Shown here piece after piece: positions 12,673 through 30,194 of a stretch of DNA of 40,000 nt. The notes under the pieces were generated by a model. The model made no database searches. It was not told where the DNA came from and saw only the letters and a list, made by a program, of their open reading frames with translations. This DNA comes from Neocallimastix lanati (nom. inval.). Lineage: Eukaryota; Neocallimastigomycota; Neocallimastigomycetes; Neocallimastigales; Neocallimastigaceae. The DNA lies in the NCBI GenBank assembly GCA_016946835.1, contig JACVTC010000017.1, positions 1,710,001 through 1,750,000 of the forward strand, in the 5' to 3' direction. Both the position numbers and the translations under genes were made by a program. How positions within the stretch are numbered: the stretch's first letter is position 1; the number at the start of each line of letters is the position of its first letter.

Positions 12673-14678
12673 GTTTTAATAAAAATCTTTGAGAATAATA
12701 TATAAATAAAGTTTATATTATTTTTGATAATTATTCCATTAAATAATGATGATAAAAAATAATAATAAATAAGAATAATAACTATGAAAAAAAATAATAA
12801 TAATAATAATAATTAAAATTCATTTCACTTATAATGAATATAAAAATATAAAAATTTTAAAAAGCTAAAAACTTAAAAAGTTTTTATTTAATATTAACAC
12901 CAATAAAAAAAATAATTTTTTTTAATAAATAAAAAAAATTTTTTTTCAGTTATTAAATTACTAACATATTTAATTAATTATATGGATGATATATAGAAAA
13001 TATTATTTAAAATGTATCTAATGATGATAATAATAATAACAATAATAATAATAATAAAATAACACATTTATCATATATTTAAAATTTAAAATTAAAGAGA
13101 AATTATATATATTTAAAATTACTTTAAAAAAAAAAAAACTTTATTGGACTTTTTTTTGATATATATTTTTACTATATTGTGTAACAATATATATTCATTT
13201 AGAAAAAATAAAATAAAATAAAAAGAAATGACATAAAAGAATAATAATATCATATTATAAAGATACTTTCTCAGTTTTTGTTATTAATTAGTATTATTTT
13301 TATTATTATTATTATCATTATTATTATTATTATTAAAAAATAAAAATATTTATTATGCAATTTGTTTATATTTATATATAAAATTATTATAAATTATTCA
13401 TCATTCAATTAATCAATTATTAATTATCTATATTTTCTTTTTTTTTTTTTCATAAAAAGGTTACATTTGAAATGAATAACATTTAAATTTAAAACTTTAA
13501 TTATTATTTATTTTATGGAAATCTAAATTTTAATGAATTAATAATTCTTCTCTAAAGGCTATTAATAAAAGTTTATATGGTAATGATTTATAGACTTTTA
13601 TATAGAATAAGGTGAAATAGCAAATGAAATAATTTATAAAAAAAAAATAGAAATTTAAAATAAAGCAGAAATAATTATGATAACATTCATATTTTAATTA
13701 TTAATATTTAAAATATTTAATTTTAAAAAGTTTTTAATGATATAATCCATTGAAAAACGCTACTATACATATATATTTTGTATTAAAATATCACCGAATA
13801 ATCATTTATTATATAGAAATGAAATGCTTATTCTGACCTATTTTACAATAACTTATAAAAAAGATGGAATTATAATAAAAAAAAAAAAGTGTTTAAAGTA
13901 ATGTTAATTGAATATTTAGGATATCATTTATTATTTATTACTTATTACTTATTATTTATTATTTTATTACTACTATTAATTTATTATATAATACAAATAA
14001 AATTAAGTTTAAAATTATTGTAAAACGATAATTCAATGAAAATTTAAAATGAAAATTTTTTTGATAATAAATTTTTATGGTTAAGTCATGCACAAATATT
14101 TCTAAATAATATTTAAATAATTATAAAAAGGATTATAAATTTTAAATTATATTAATATAATTCTATATTATATGGAATGGAATTGAGTTAATTTTACAAA
14201 AGTATAAAAAAAAATATATATATATATAATAATTATAATTAATAATTTTATAAATAATTTTAATTCTTTTTCTCTTTTCTTTTTTTTTTTTTTAAAAAAA
14301 AAAAAAAACATTTCTTAAATTGTACATATTAAATAGAATTAAGTATATCTTTTTTTTTTTATTTACTTATTTCTTATTTATTTATTTATTTATTTATTAA
14401 CTTTTTATTCATTTATTTTAATATATATATGAAAGTTCAATATTTCAAATTAATGTAATTAAAATATATTAATGGATAAAATATTGAATATATATATATA
14501 TTTTAAGCTTAATTTTTTTTATTCTGTTATTATACATGGCTAAATTTATAACTAAATTATCTTCAACTGAAAATTGATAGATTTGTCTTGATTATTTTCT
14601 TGAATTGTTATTTCTATAATTCTTACTATTGAAATAAATTATTAGCACATTATTAATCTATATTAAATTATTTTCATC

Positions 14679-14949
<271 letters not shown>

Positions 14950-16059
14950 TGAATTTTGATTTTTAATTATTTTAACTTTCTTTTTTTTCACTTTTATTAT
15001 ATTTAAATAAAACTAAAACAATATTAAATAAAAATAAAAATAAAAAAAGTTATTAATTTGAACAGTAATATCATAAATTATTATAACTAAATATCCTTAA
15101 TAAATTTTTAAATTATTTTAATATTTAATATTTTTTAATTTTTTAATTTTTTAATTTTATTAGATAAATATAAATATATTATGATATATTATACAAATTA
15201 ATAATTTTTAATATATAAAATATAAAATTAAAAAAAAATTATTAAACCATATTTGAATTTATTTAATTAAAATAAAATTATTGATATTAAACTTTTTTAT
15301 ATGTATATTTATATTTATATATTTATTATTTATATATTTATTATTTATATATTTATATATATATATACTTTTACAAATATATATATTTTTTTTTAAACAA
15401 AATTTTTATTTTATTTTTACTTTTTTTTTTTATTTTATTTTATTTATTTATTTAAAAAATAAAAAATAATAATAATTAATAAAATAATAATAGTAATAAT
15501 AATAAATATCATATAAAATAATTCTTTATCACTAAAAAAAAAATTATAATGTTATAATGCAATCGTTAAAAAGATAAATTTGGAATGTAATATTCATTCA
15601 TTCAGTAAATATTTTATCATATATATATATTTTTTTTATTTTATACTTTTAAGATTATATCATTTTATATATATAATTTAAAATAAAAATTGTTCAAATT
15701 AAATCTTTAAAAATTCTTTATATATATAATAAAATATCATCTCTTTTATATTTTAATATGATATTTTTTTCCTTATTTATTAGTATTATATTAATTATAT
15801 ATTTTTATTTAAATTTCTTTTTAATACAAATAATGTTTTTATATTAAGAAATAATAAATTGTTGTCATTATTAATAAAGAGTATCAATAATATTTGTATT
15901 GTCTATATATATATATATATTTAGTTATTACTATCTTTTGGTTATTTTTTATATTTTATATTTATATTCAATTATAATTGAGTAATATTTTTAAATATAA
16001 TTGAAATTTTAATTTATTATTTAATATTTGACATATTAAAAACTATAAATAAAAGAAAA

Positions 16060-16097
<38 letters not shown>

Positions 16098-16108
16098 AGT
16101 TGACATTT

Positions 16109-16145
<37 letters not shown>
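16060..16145. repeat. (TA)n followed by poly-A
   Basis: About 16 TA units (16060-16094), a short unique spacer, then a poly-A run of about 34 nt ending at 16145. Confidence 0.85.
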
Positions 16146-16147
<2 letters not shown>

Positions 16148-17391
16148 TTTATGTATATATATATATGAATACATATATTTATCAATAATTTTTGTTATTA
16201 TTATAATTATAATATCTTTATATCTAATATTTTAATTATATTTATGATTTAATTATTAATAAATATCTCTTATTTTTTTTTTTTTTTTAAACTTTTATAA
16301 AAAATTATATAAATAGGTATTCTAATAATACTTAAAATAATAAAATAAGAAATATTATAAAACATAAATTTTATTATCATTCATTTAATACAGTTATATT
16401 CTTCTTTTGGTTTTTCATTATATTTAATATTTATTGTTTTTCACTGTGAAATGATTTAATAAGAGCATATTTAAGAAATATCAAAAAAAAACAAATAAAT
16501 AAAAAAACTTATAAAATAAAATAAAACAGGAATTCAAAGTAATATTCAGTATATTAAAAATTTCGAGAATAAAAATATATTTAAACATTATTTCCTAATA
16601 TATATATATATATTTATATTTGTATATCAATCATTATTATTATCGTTACATGAAAGGTAGCAAAATCTTGTAAATATTTTCATTTATATATTTATATAAA
16701 TATATATATATATATATATATAACAGCAATAAAAGAAAAATTAAAGCAAACTACAGATTATCCACAAACTGTCACAATATTATTTTTTTTTAAAAGATTT
16801 TTAATTAATAATTAACAATAACAAAAGTAAAAAAGTAAATTAATTTTAAAAAGTTCTTTTTCATTTTTTATCTATTGAGAAAAAAAAAAACTCTATTCAC
16901 TTAATTTCAACAGTTTTATCAACATTTATTTCAATTATTTATTAAATAAATAGAAAAATCATTTTCAATTTAATAAATAGATTTATTCAGAATCATAAAC
17001 AACTTGTATAAAACAATTTAATAAAGAAATAAATATATAGAAAAGATTAAATTATAATAAAAAAAAAAAAAAAAAAAAAAGTAAGACATCTATTATAAAT
17101 ATTTAAAGATAACAATATTAACAACTGTAATAATAATAAAACCATTAATTCTATTGAAATATAAAAATTATTAACTCTTATATTTTTATATCAATATTAT
17201 TTGTATCTAATCTGGAATAATAAGACAATAAGAATAAGAATAAAGCTGGGTGTAAAATAAAAATAAAAAAATTTTTTTTTAATTATTTTATTAGAAAAAC
17301 GAAAAAGAAAAGAAAAAGAAACAAAAAAAAAAAAAAAAAAAAAAAAAAAGCATTTTGACTATAACAAATCTTTTAAATAAGATAATTAAAG

Positions 17392-21672
<4,281 letters not shown>

Positions 21673-22082
21673 AAAATAAAATAAAATAAAAATTCCATCA
21701 TTAATTCACTCGTCACATAATTTGAAAAAAAAAAAAAAAAAAATAATTAATAAATAATAATAATAAAAATAATAATAATAAATAATAAATAAATAATAAT
21801 AATATATAATATAATATATATATATTGAAATAATAATAATAATAATAATAAATTAGTCAATATTAATTATTTAAAGTTTTTAAAACTTAAAATAAGATAA
21901 TATATATATATGAAAATAAAGATTTGAAATATATATTTTAAAATTTAAAGAAAACAATATTAAAAATAATAATAACAATTAAAAACACAAGTTAAAAATA
22001 AATTTATTTAAAAAAAAAATCGAATAATCATAAAAAAATAAAAAATAAACAAAAAAAAAAAAAAAAGAAAAAGATATAAATA

Positions 22083-22117
<35 letters not shown>

Positions 22118-22242
22118 AAAAAATAAAAACTATTAATACGTACTCTATATCTGTATATATATATTATTATATAAAATATATTATTTCTATTATTTCATTT
22201 TATTTGTATGAATTTTTTTTTATTATTATTATTATTAGTAAA

Positions 22243-22273
<31 letters not shown>

Positions 22274-23031
22274 TATAAAAATAATACTAATAATAAAAAA
22301 ATAATATTTTTTTAACTACAACTTAAATGCTGTTCAAAAAAATTTTTAACTACAACTATAATATTAATTTAATTAATAAAAAATTTTATTAAAAAAAAAA
22401 AAAAAAAATTTAAATTTTAAAAGATTTCATATTATAAAAAAGATTTTGGTAATGTTTTTCTTTTTTTTTTTGTTTTTTTTTGTTTTTTTTTTGTATTTTT
22501 TGTTGTTTTTTTATATTATTTTATTTTATAGTATTTTTTTACAGAAAAGTTTATTTTTTTTTTTATTATAATCTATTTTTATTTCATAGAAGTTGAAAGA
22601 AAAAAAAGTATATCTATTCTAATTTTATAAGTTGTTAACATTTCTTTTTTTTAATATTGTTAGCTAACAAACATTTATTTATTTATTTATTATTTATTTA
22701 TTTATTATTTATTTATTTATTTATTTATCATCCAACTTTAAAAATTCTCAAAATCAAGAAAAAAAGAAAAAAAAAAAAAAAAAAAAAAAAAATAGAAATA
22801 AAAAAGATATTATTATTATTATTATATATAACAATAATAATAAAAATAGCTTAATATAATTTAATATAATTTAATTTGGTGTATGAATGATTTTTCTTTT
22901 TAATTAATTTTAGCAATAATAATAAAACTAAAGATATATTAAGATAGTTTCATTTAATTTTTTTGTATGAAGGATTTTTCTTTTAAATGAATTTTAATTT
23001 TTTCAAGTTCAATAATATTATTATTTTAATA

Positions 23032-23062
<31 letters not shown>

Positions 23063-23707
23063 TTAAATTTAATGTTCATTTTTCAAAAAAAATTAATAAA
23101 TAAAATATATATATTTTTTTATAAATATTTAATAATAATAATTCTTATTAATATATTATTATAATCAATTTATTATAAAAAGAATAAATAAATAAATAAT
23201 AACATATCAATTAAAATTAGTTTTTTTTTTTTTTTTTTAGGGAAGGATAATCCAAAACTAACTTTTTTTATTTCATTCTATTTTAATATGAATAGAATAG
23301 AAATAAAAATCATATACACTTTCTGTGTTTTTTTACGAACTTGATTGGTGAATTTAGATATCAATCTTAAATTTTTTTTTTTTTTTTTTTTTTTTTGATG
23401 TAAAAGTTTTTATGATTTCTTTGTATGTTTTAATATTGCTAGTTTAATAATAAGAATGATATAAGAAATGATTATAAAAGTTATAAAGGCTATAAAGGCT
23501 ATAAATAATATAAAATAATATATATTAAAACCCCATATTTATATGAAATAATAATTAATAACTAAAATAAAATAAGAATAAAAATAAAAATAAAAATAAA
23601 AATAGGAATAGGAATAAGAATAAGAAGAATAAGAAGAACAAGAATAGGAATAATAAATAATAATAATTAATAGATAATAATAGTTTTTTTTTTTATGTTT
23701 CTTAAAG

Positions 23708-23745
<38 letters not shown>

Positions 23746-24183
23746 AGTTAAAAAGGAATTTGGAAATGGAAAATAGAAAATAGAAAATGATGGCATCATT
23801 TCATTTCATTTCAATTCCATACAAATAATTGACTTTATATTAATGTATACGTTTATGTTAATATTAAGATACATTATTGAAAAAAAAATTATAATAAAAT
23901 ATATATATAAATAGATAATAATAATTAATTAAATAATATATTTATATATAATTGATAGTAATCAATAATAATAAATAATAAATAATAAATAATTAATCTA
24001 TTATTATATTATTATTTATATTATAGTTATTCATTATTAAAAATTTTGTATAGTATATAAAATTAAAAATTTTTCCTTCTTTTTTTTAAAAAAGTTACAA
24101 ATAGTCATTTAGAAATTTATTCTATAATAATATTTATTTAAAGTAATTTTTACTTTTTAAAAAAAATAAAAAAAAATTTTATC
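21673..24183. other. Intergenic AT-rich region, no gene seen
   Basis: About 2.5 kb between the WDR26-like and argininosuccinate synthase genes. It holds poly-A runs (for example 22089-22114, 22767-22792, 23711-23743), (TTTA)n at 22675-22726, poly-T at 23371-23396 and an AATAAGAATAGG-type purine-rich imperfect repeat at 23565-23650. No protein-like frame was recognised on either strand. The stretch before 24184 should contain the synthase promoter. Confidence 0.75.
23565..23660. repeat. Imperfect AATAAAAATAGGAATAAG repeat
   Basis: A six-base AATAAR-type repeat (AAAATA, GGAATA, AGAATA) running for about 90 bp. The minus-strand open frame across it yields only Tyr/Ser runs. Confidence 0.8.
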
Positions 24184-24276
24184 ATGTCATCCAAGGGAAA
24201 GGTTCTTTTAGCTTATTCTGGTGGTTTAGATACTTCTTGTATTCTTGCCTGGCTTATTGAACAAGTAATTATTTTA

Positions 24277-24310
<34 letters not shown>

Positions 24311-24346
24311 TAAATTTATATATTATATATATTGTATTTTCATACA

Positions 24347-24382
<36 letters not shown>

Positions 24383-26090
24383 TCATATTTTATATAAATA
24401 AAAAGAATATATTTTAAAAAAGTTAAGAAAAACTTATGGATACGAAGCATATATTATATTAACAATTATAATAAAAAAAGAAAAAGCCATTAAAACAATT
24501 ATATATATTATAAAAATCAAAAAAATATATATAAAAATCAATTCATAGAATTGTGTATTAATAAAGAGAATAATAGTATTAATGATAATAATAGTCATAT
24601 TTAAATTGATAAGGCATTAAAATTTATAATAATAAATTAAATGTATAATTTATTTATACTTAAAATAAAAATTGGGTTATTATATTCTATATATTTAAAT
24701 AAATTTTTATAAAACTTAAATCTACAATAAAAAAAATAAAAAAAAAAAAAAAAAAAAGAGGTTGAACAGACGTGTTAATTATTAATAAAATTATAAAATG
24801 TTTCAAAAAAAAAAAAAAAAGTTTTAGCAAACTAAAAATATAATATTAAATTATATTATTATATTATATTATTATGTTATATTATATTATATTATATTAT
24901 TTTATGTTATGTTATGCAATTATTAATTATAGGGTTACGAAGTTCAATGTTACATGGCTAACATTGGTCAAGAAGAAGATTTCGATGCTGCCAAGGAAAA
25001 GGCTTTAAAGATTGGTGCTACCGCTGTCTACATTGAAGATATCCGTCGTGACTTTGTTAACACCACTATTTTCCCAGCTATTCAAGCTAACTGTTTATAC
25101 GAAGGTGTTTACCTTCTTGGTACTTCCTTAGCTCGTCCAGTAATTGCTGCAAAGCAAATGGAAATTGCTAAGAGAGAAGGTTGTCAATTTGTTTCTCACG
25201 GTTGTACTGGTAAAGGTAACGACCAAGTTAGATTCGAATTAGCTTTCTATGCTATTGACCCAAAGATCCAAGTTATTGCCCCATGGAGAATTCCAGAATT
25301 TTACAACAGATTCCAAGGTCGTAGTGATTTACTTGCTTACGCCGCTGAAAAGGGTATTCCAGTCCACCAAACTGCTGCTAAGCCATGGAGTACTGATGAA
25401 AATCTTTACCACATTTCATTCGAAGCTGGTATCCTTGAAGATCCAAATATTACCCCACCACCAAACATGTGGAAACTTACCACTAACCCAGAAGAAGCTC
25501 CAGACACTCCAGAACACATTGCTATCACCTTCAAGGCTGGTATTCCAGTTAAGGTTGAAAACTTAGGTGATGGTCATGTTGAAACTGATGCTCTTAACCT
25601 CTTCCTTTACTTAAACCAACTCGGTAGAAAGCATGGTGTTGGTAGAGTTGATATTGTTGAAAACCGTTTCATTGGTATCAAGTCTCGTGGTTGTTATGAA
25701 ACCCCAGGTGGTACTATTCTTCGTGCTGCCCACGTTGATCTTGAAGGTCTTGCTATGGATCGTGAAGCTCGTAGATTAAGAGATTCTTTAGGTGTCCGTT
25801 TATCTGAAATTCTTTACAACGGTTACTGGTTCACTGCTGAACGTGAAATCATTCAAGCTGCTGTTACCGAATCTCAAAAATACATTGATGGTACCGTTAA
25901 GTGTAAGCTTTACAAGGGTTCCGTTACCATGGAAGGTCGTACATCTCCAAACAGTCTTTATGATCAAGATCTTTCCTCTATGGATATTGCTGGTGGTTTC
26001 CATCCACTCGATTCTGAAGGTTTCATTAAGATTCAATCTATCAGATTAAAGGCTTACACTGACATGAAGAACAGACTTGGTAAGAATTAA
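24184..26090 (+). CDS. Argininosuccinate synthase, 2 exons, 412 aa
   Basis: Exon 1 24184-24264 and exon 2 24933-26090 join in phase 0 (IEQ then [17 protein letters not shown]). The enzyme condenses citrulline and aspartate with ATP, giving argininosuccinate, AMP and PPi, in arginine biosynthesis. The ATP-pyrophosphatase P-loop [10 protein letters not shown] is at residues 10-19. Further family signatures are [68 protein letters not shown] and the C-terminal [14 protein letters not shown]. Length is normal for the family and all expected blocks are present. Codon use differs from the neighbours: many C-ending codons and AAG Lys, consistent with high expression. The 668-bp intron is long for this window and consists of poly-A and TA/ATT repeats. 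The start at 24184 precedes a normal short N-terminus with no obvious targeting peptide, so the enzyme is probably cytosolic. Confidence 0.98.
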
Positions 26091-26104
26091 GTTTATTAGT
26101 AAGG

Positions 26105-26118
<14 letters not shown>

Positions 26119-26136
<18 letters not shown>

Positions 26137-26200
26137 AAGTAAATCATTTTAACAAGTAAATCATTTTAACAAGTAAATCATTTTAAAAAGTAAATTTTAA
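26119..26200. repeat. 17-bp tandem repeat just downstream of argininosuccinate synthase
   Basis: The unit AACAAGTAAATCATTTT occurs three times at 17-bp spacing (C of ACAAG at 26136, 26153, 26170), followed by a degenerate fourth copy. It directly follows a poly-A run and lies 45-110 bp after the stop, so it is probably in the 3' UTR. Confidence 0.88.
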
Positions 26201-26573
26201 TAGAAATTAAAGAAAAGTTAAAAAAAAAAAAAAAAAAAATTCAATACAATGTGCAATCACTTTAAAAAACTAATAAATCACACATACATATCATGCAAAG
26301 AAAAAAAAATATATATATATATTTATGTAAAATTCAACAATTAAAACTTAAAAAAAAAAAAATATAATGTTAATAAAAATAGAAAATAGAAAATAAAACA
26401 ATATATTTATATATATAATTAAATTATCCGAAGTTTTATAATTTGCAATACAATGCATTGTGTCTTAATTATCTTAATCTTTTTTATTTTATGTATAAGT
26501 AGAATGGATTTAAAAAAAAAAATAAATAAATAAAATAAATAATAGTTTTATGATATTATTTATTTAATTATTC

Positions 26574-26604
<31 letters not shown>

Positions 26605-27390
26605 ATTTAATAGCCTAATATTAAATATTATTAAATTATGATAATGCTTTTTTTTTTTTTTTTTTTTTATTTTTTTTTTCTAATAATGTATGTAATTCCA
26701 TATATGGTAACAAAGGACAACCCATTTATACCTTTTTTTTTTTTTTTTTTTTTTTTGAAATAATATAAATGATATGAATGATATGAATGATTTCATAATG
26801 GAAGACAAAAAAAAAAAAAAAAAAGGAAAGAAAATAATATATTAAAAAATAACAATAATAATAAATATAAATATAGTATTTTAAATTTCAGTTATTCAAT
26901 TTTTTTTTTTTTTTTTTTTTTTTTTGTAATAATTTATTTTAATTATTTATTCATTCGTTCATTCATTTATTCATTCATTCATTTATTGATTGATTAATAT
27001 TCAATTTTTTTTTCTCTTTTTATTAATTAAAATTTTGTACAACCATCATCATATATAATCCATTTCCCTCATAAAAGGTTTTTTTTTTTATCATGAAATA
27101 TTATAATATATTATTAAAATTTAAAAAATAAATATAATTCCTATAACCAGTCAAATATAATATGGACATATAATTTTTTAAAATTTAACAATTTAAGACC
27201 TACATAATTCTGATATGTTTCAAAATCATATTTTTTAATTTATTTTAATAAAATAACTTTTATTTTGCTACTATATTATCAGAATTACATTTCTATATAA
27301 AACAATGTTCTCCTCACATTTCAAATAAGAACAAAAATTTATAATAATAAAATAATTTTTTACATTCAATTAATTTTTAAATTTTTTCTT
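26201..27390. other. Intergenic AT-rich DNA, no gene seen
   Basis: Contains poly-A and poly-T runs (for example 26649-26668, 26731-26756, 26900-26925), (TTTA)n at 26572-26600 and an ATTCATTC-type repeat near 26945-26985. No coding-like frame was recognised. Confidence 0.7.
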
Positions 27391-27397
27391 CTATTAG

Positions 27398-27528
27398 AAG
27401 AAAATTTCCAAAAATTACTATATTCCCAACATTATAACAATTCTACACGGAAATCTTTAGTAAAAGGCGAAAGATTTACACGATCTGCAGAAATGTTAGG
27501 GACTGATGTAGAAAAATATTATTCTTAA
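27398..27528 (+). pseudogene. Orphan 3'-exon-like coding segment, unidentified
   Basis: A TTTTTTCTTCTATTAG acceptor-like sequence (AG at 27397-27398) precedes a frame of about 43 codons ending in TAA at 27526-27528. It begins EENFQKLLYSQHYNNSTRKS and ends ERFTRSAEMLGTDVEKYYS. Composition is balanced and unlike the surrounding low-complexity DNA, which suggests real or former coding sequence. I could not find an upstream exon or ATG in 26900-27390, and I do not recognise the family. It may be the last exon of a decayed gene or a fragment of a mobile element; it lies 230 bp left of the foldback pair. Confidence 0.4.
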
Positions 27529-27753
27529 ATTTTTCAAATATATATAATTTTTATTTTTTATTTATTTTCATCGAAATTTAATGAATGATTTTATTAAAAT
27601 ATGATTGGATTATATTTAATTAAAAAATTAATTAAACTTTAATTATTTAAAATTATTTAAAATTTTCTTATAGTTAAAATCATTTTTGTAAATAATTATA
27701 AAAGTAATCTAAAGATATGGAAAAATATTTATATTTAATTATTAGGAAAAAAT

Positions 27754-28008
27754 GAGTTGCATTTCCTTAATTGCATTTCACCGGGTTGCATTTCACCAAG
27801 TGGCGTAGTATTAAAAAGTTGCATTTCGACATGTGGAGTATTGATATAAATAAATGAATAAATAAATAAATATTAATTTAAACTAATTTTTTTTTAAACT
27901 TGTTATATTAATAATATTTAATTTTATTTATTGATATTTATTAAATAATTTTCAATTTGGCGAAATGCAACTTGGCGAAATGCCTCACTCCCTGAAAAAA
28001 TACATTAC
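27754..28008. mobile_element. Foldback/MITE-like element, copy 1
   Basis: The left end carries several TTGCATTTCnCCA modules. A central AT-rich segment contains GTATTGATATAAATAAAT and ATTAATAATATTTAATTTT. The right end carries the reverse complement TGGCGAAATGCAA modules (27958-27985), then GAAAAAATACATTAC (27994-28008). The ends are therefore inverted repeats built from a 13-bp sub-repeat, like foldback elements. There is no transposase frame. It is abruptly GC-richer than its flanks. Confidence 0.7.
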
Positions 28009-28010
28009 GG

Positions 28011-28409
28011 GAGAGTTGCATTTCCCCAAATTGCATTTCGCCAGGTTGTATTTCGACAAGTGGCGTAGTATTAAAATGTTGCATTTCCCCAAGTTGCATT
28101 TCCCCAAGTTGCTTTTCGCCAGGTTGCATTTCGACAAATAGAGTATTGATATAAATAAATAAATATTAATTCAAAATATATTTTTTTTAAAATTGTTTTT
28201 ATGTGATATTAATAATATTTAATTTTATTTATTGATTTATTTATTTATTTAATAATTTTCAATTTGGCGAAATGCAACTTGGCGAATTGCAATTTGGCAA
28301 AATGCCACATTTTTTTAATACGCCACATGCTTTCAAAAAAATTGGCGAAATGCAATCTGGCGAAATGCAATTTGGCGAAATGCCCCACACCCCAGAAAAA
28401 ATACATTAC
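28011..28409. mobile_element. Foldback/MITE-like element, copy 2 (tandem)
   Basis: Same organisation as copy 1: GAGTTGCATTTCC start, a shared AAGTGGCGTAGTATTAAAA block (28058 versus 27799), the same central AT segment, and right-end TGGCGAAATGCAA modules, ending in the same GAAAAAATACATTAC (28395-28409). It is longer than copy 1 because each arm has more modules. Its right end also carries an ATGCCACAT...GCCACATGC stretch near 28301-28329. Confidence 0.7.
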
Positions 28410-29584
28410 AGCAATTCAACTAACCTTTTATATTCCTTCTAACCCTTTTGAAATAAATATATTTTTAGAACAATAATAGTTTTATTTTTCAAAAATGGTC
28501 CTTTTTATTATAACATATTTTAATATTTAAAATATATTACTATTTATTATCATCTCATTTTAACAAATAACTGATATTTATATTAATATAATCTATACTC
28601 TTTCTATTTAAATATATTTGCCATAATCAAAAATATATATATACAATTAAAATAATAATAAAAAACAATAATACTAATTATAATAAATATTAGATTAAAA
28701 TTATGTTAATTATATTTAATGATGTAACGCAATGTTGGTATATAATTAAAAAAAAAAAAAAAAATTGTGCTTTATATATAATAAATTATAAATTAAAATA
28801 TTTAATAATTAACTAAATAATATATTTCATTCTATAAAAATAATAAAAGTAACAATTTTTAATATTTATTTTATATATATAAATATATTTCTTTTAATTA
28901 ATAATATAAGTTGTTTAATCATATTATTTTAGATTATACCTATTGTTATGCCTTTTTTTTTTTAACTATTTTAACTTTAAAATTTAAAATTTAAATTTTT
29001 AATTTTTTTTTTAAAAGAATTATCCTTAATGCACAATAATTTAGTTTTTTTTTTTTTGTTGTTGTTTTTGGTAAGCGTTGTACAAACATGTATTTTTAAA
29101 TTTTTATTAATAAAAATAATGATAATAATGAATAATAATAAAAAAAAAGCAGACTTTATATGATGATTAAATAATAAAAATATTTTATTTTCTTCTTTCT
29201 TGAAAAAAAATTTTTATGCAATTAATATTTTTTTTCCTTTTTTAAAGGGCTTTTTTATGAGATAGTAAAATGAATAAAATGAAATTTAATAACCAAATTT
29301 AATTATTATTATATCTATTCTATTTTATATTTAACAAAAAAAAAAAAAAGGAGAAAAAATTGAATGTATTAAAGCCTATTAAAATAAGAAGTTATATGTA
29401 TATTTATTAATCTAATATTATCAGCATGAATTTTTTTTTTGTTGAATAAAGGATTGTTAATAATTTTAATATAAATTATCATTTACAGTATTATCATCAT
29501 TTACTTTAAAATTATAATTACTAATATTTTGTGATTTTTTATTATTATAAATTGTTATTTTATGTTATTAATATTTAATATATA

Positions 29585-29880
29585 TTAATATTTTATATTT
29601 ATTATTTATTATTCAATTATTTAATATTTATTATTTAATTATTAATTATTTAATTATTTATTATTTATTATTTATTATTTATTATTTATTAATTATTAAT
29701 AAATACTCTTTTCTATTATTTATTATTCAATTATTTATTATATATTATTTATTATTCAATTATTTATTATATATTATTTATTATTCAATTATTTATTATT
29801 TATTAATAAATACTCTTTTCTATTATTTATTTATTTAATTATTATTTATTAATAAATAATTATTGTTTGTTATTATTAAG
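29585..29880. repeat. Heptamer (ATTTATT)n field with TAAATACTCTTTT cores
   Basis: ATTTATT units punctuated by TTCAATTATTTATTATATATT blocks, plus two AATAAATACTCTTTTCTATT cores (about 29697 and 29807) related to the 48-bp minisatellite at 10.9 kb. Confidence 0.88.
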
Positions 29881-30194
29881 TTTTTATTTATTATTTTTGA
29901 TTAATTATGTTAATTTATAGTAAAAATTTTAATATTTATTTTTTAATGTTTTTTTTTTTTTTATATTTCTGTTAAATCTTATTTAATAATAAAAAGAAAA
30001 AAAAAAGAAATTATTCATAATATATGGAAAATATATTAAATAAATTAAATATATGATATATAATCTATTCATTAATAAATAGAATATTTATATTTTATTT
30101 ATTTTATATATAATTTATTTTATATTAATTTGTTATGAATGCTTTCTATTGTTTTGTGTTAATAAATGATTAAATAGAGAGAATATTAATGATT

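Noticed and set aside
24424-24470. Intron sequence reading [10 protein letters not shown], resembling the start of synthase exon 2 (GYEVQCYMA)
   Set aside because: The similarity is short and AT-driven, there is no acceptor AG in place, and it could not be distinguished from chance.
25249-26049. Alternative plus and minus frames inside argininosuccinate synthase exon 2
   Set aside because: Shadows created by the strongly biased codon use of the real frame, which matches the family end to end.
27941-28476. Frames coding LGEMQ and AKCNL repeats across the foldback elements
   Set aside because: They are translations of the 13-bp module in either orientation; the two frames lie on opposite strands with no other protein sequence.
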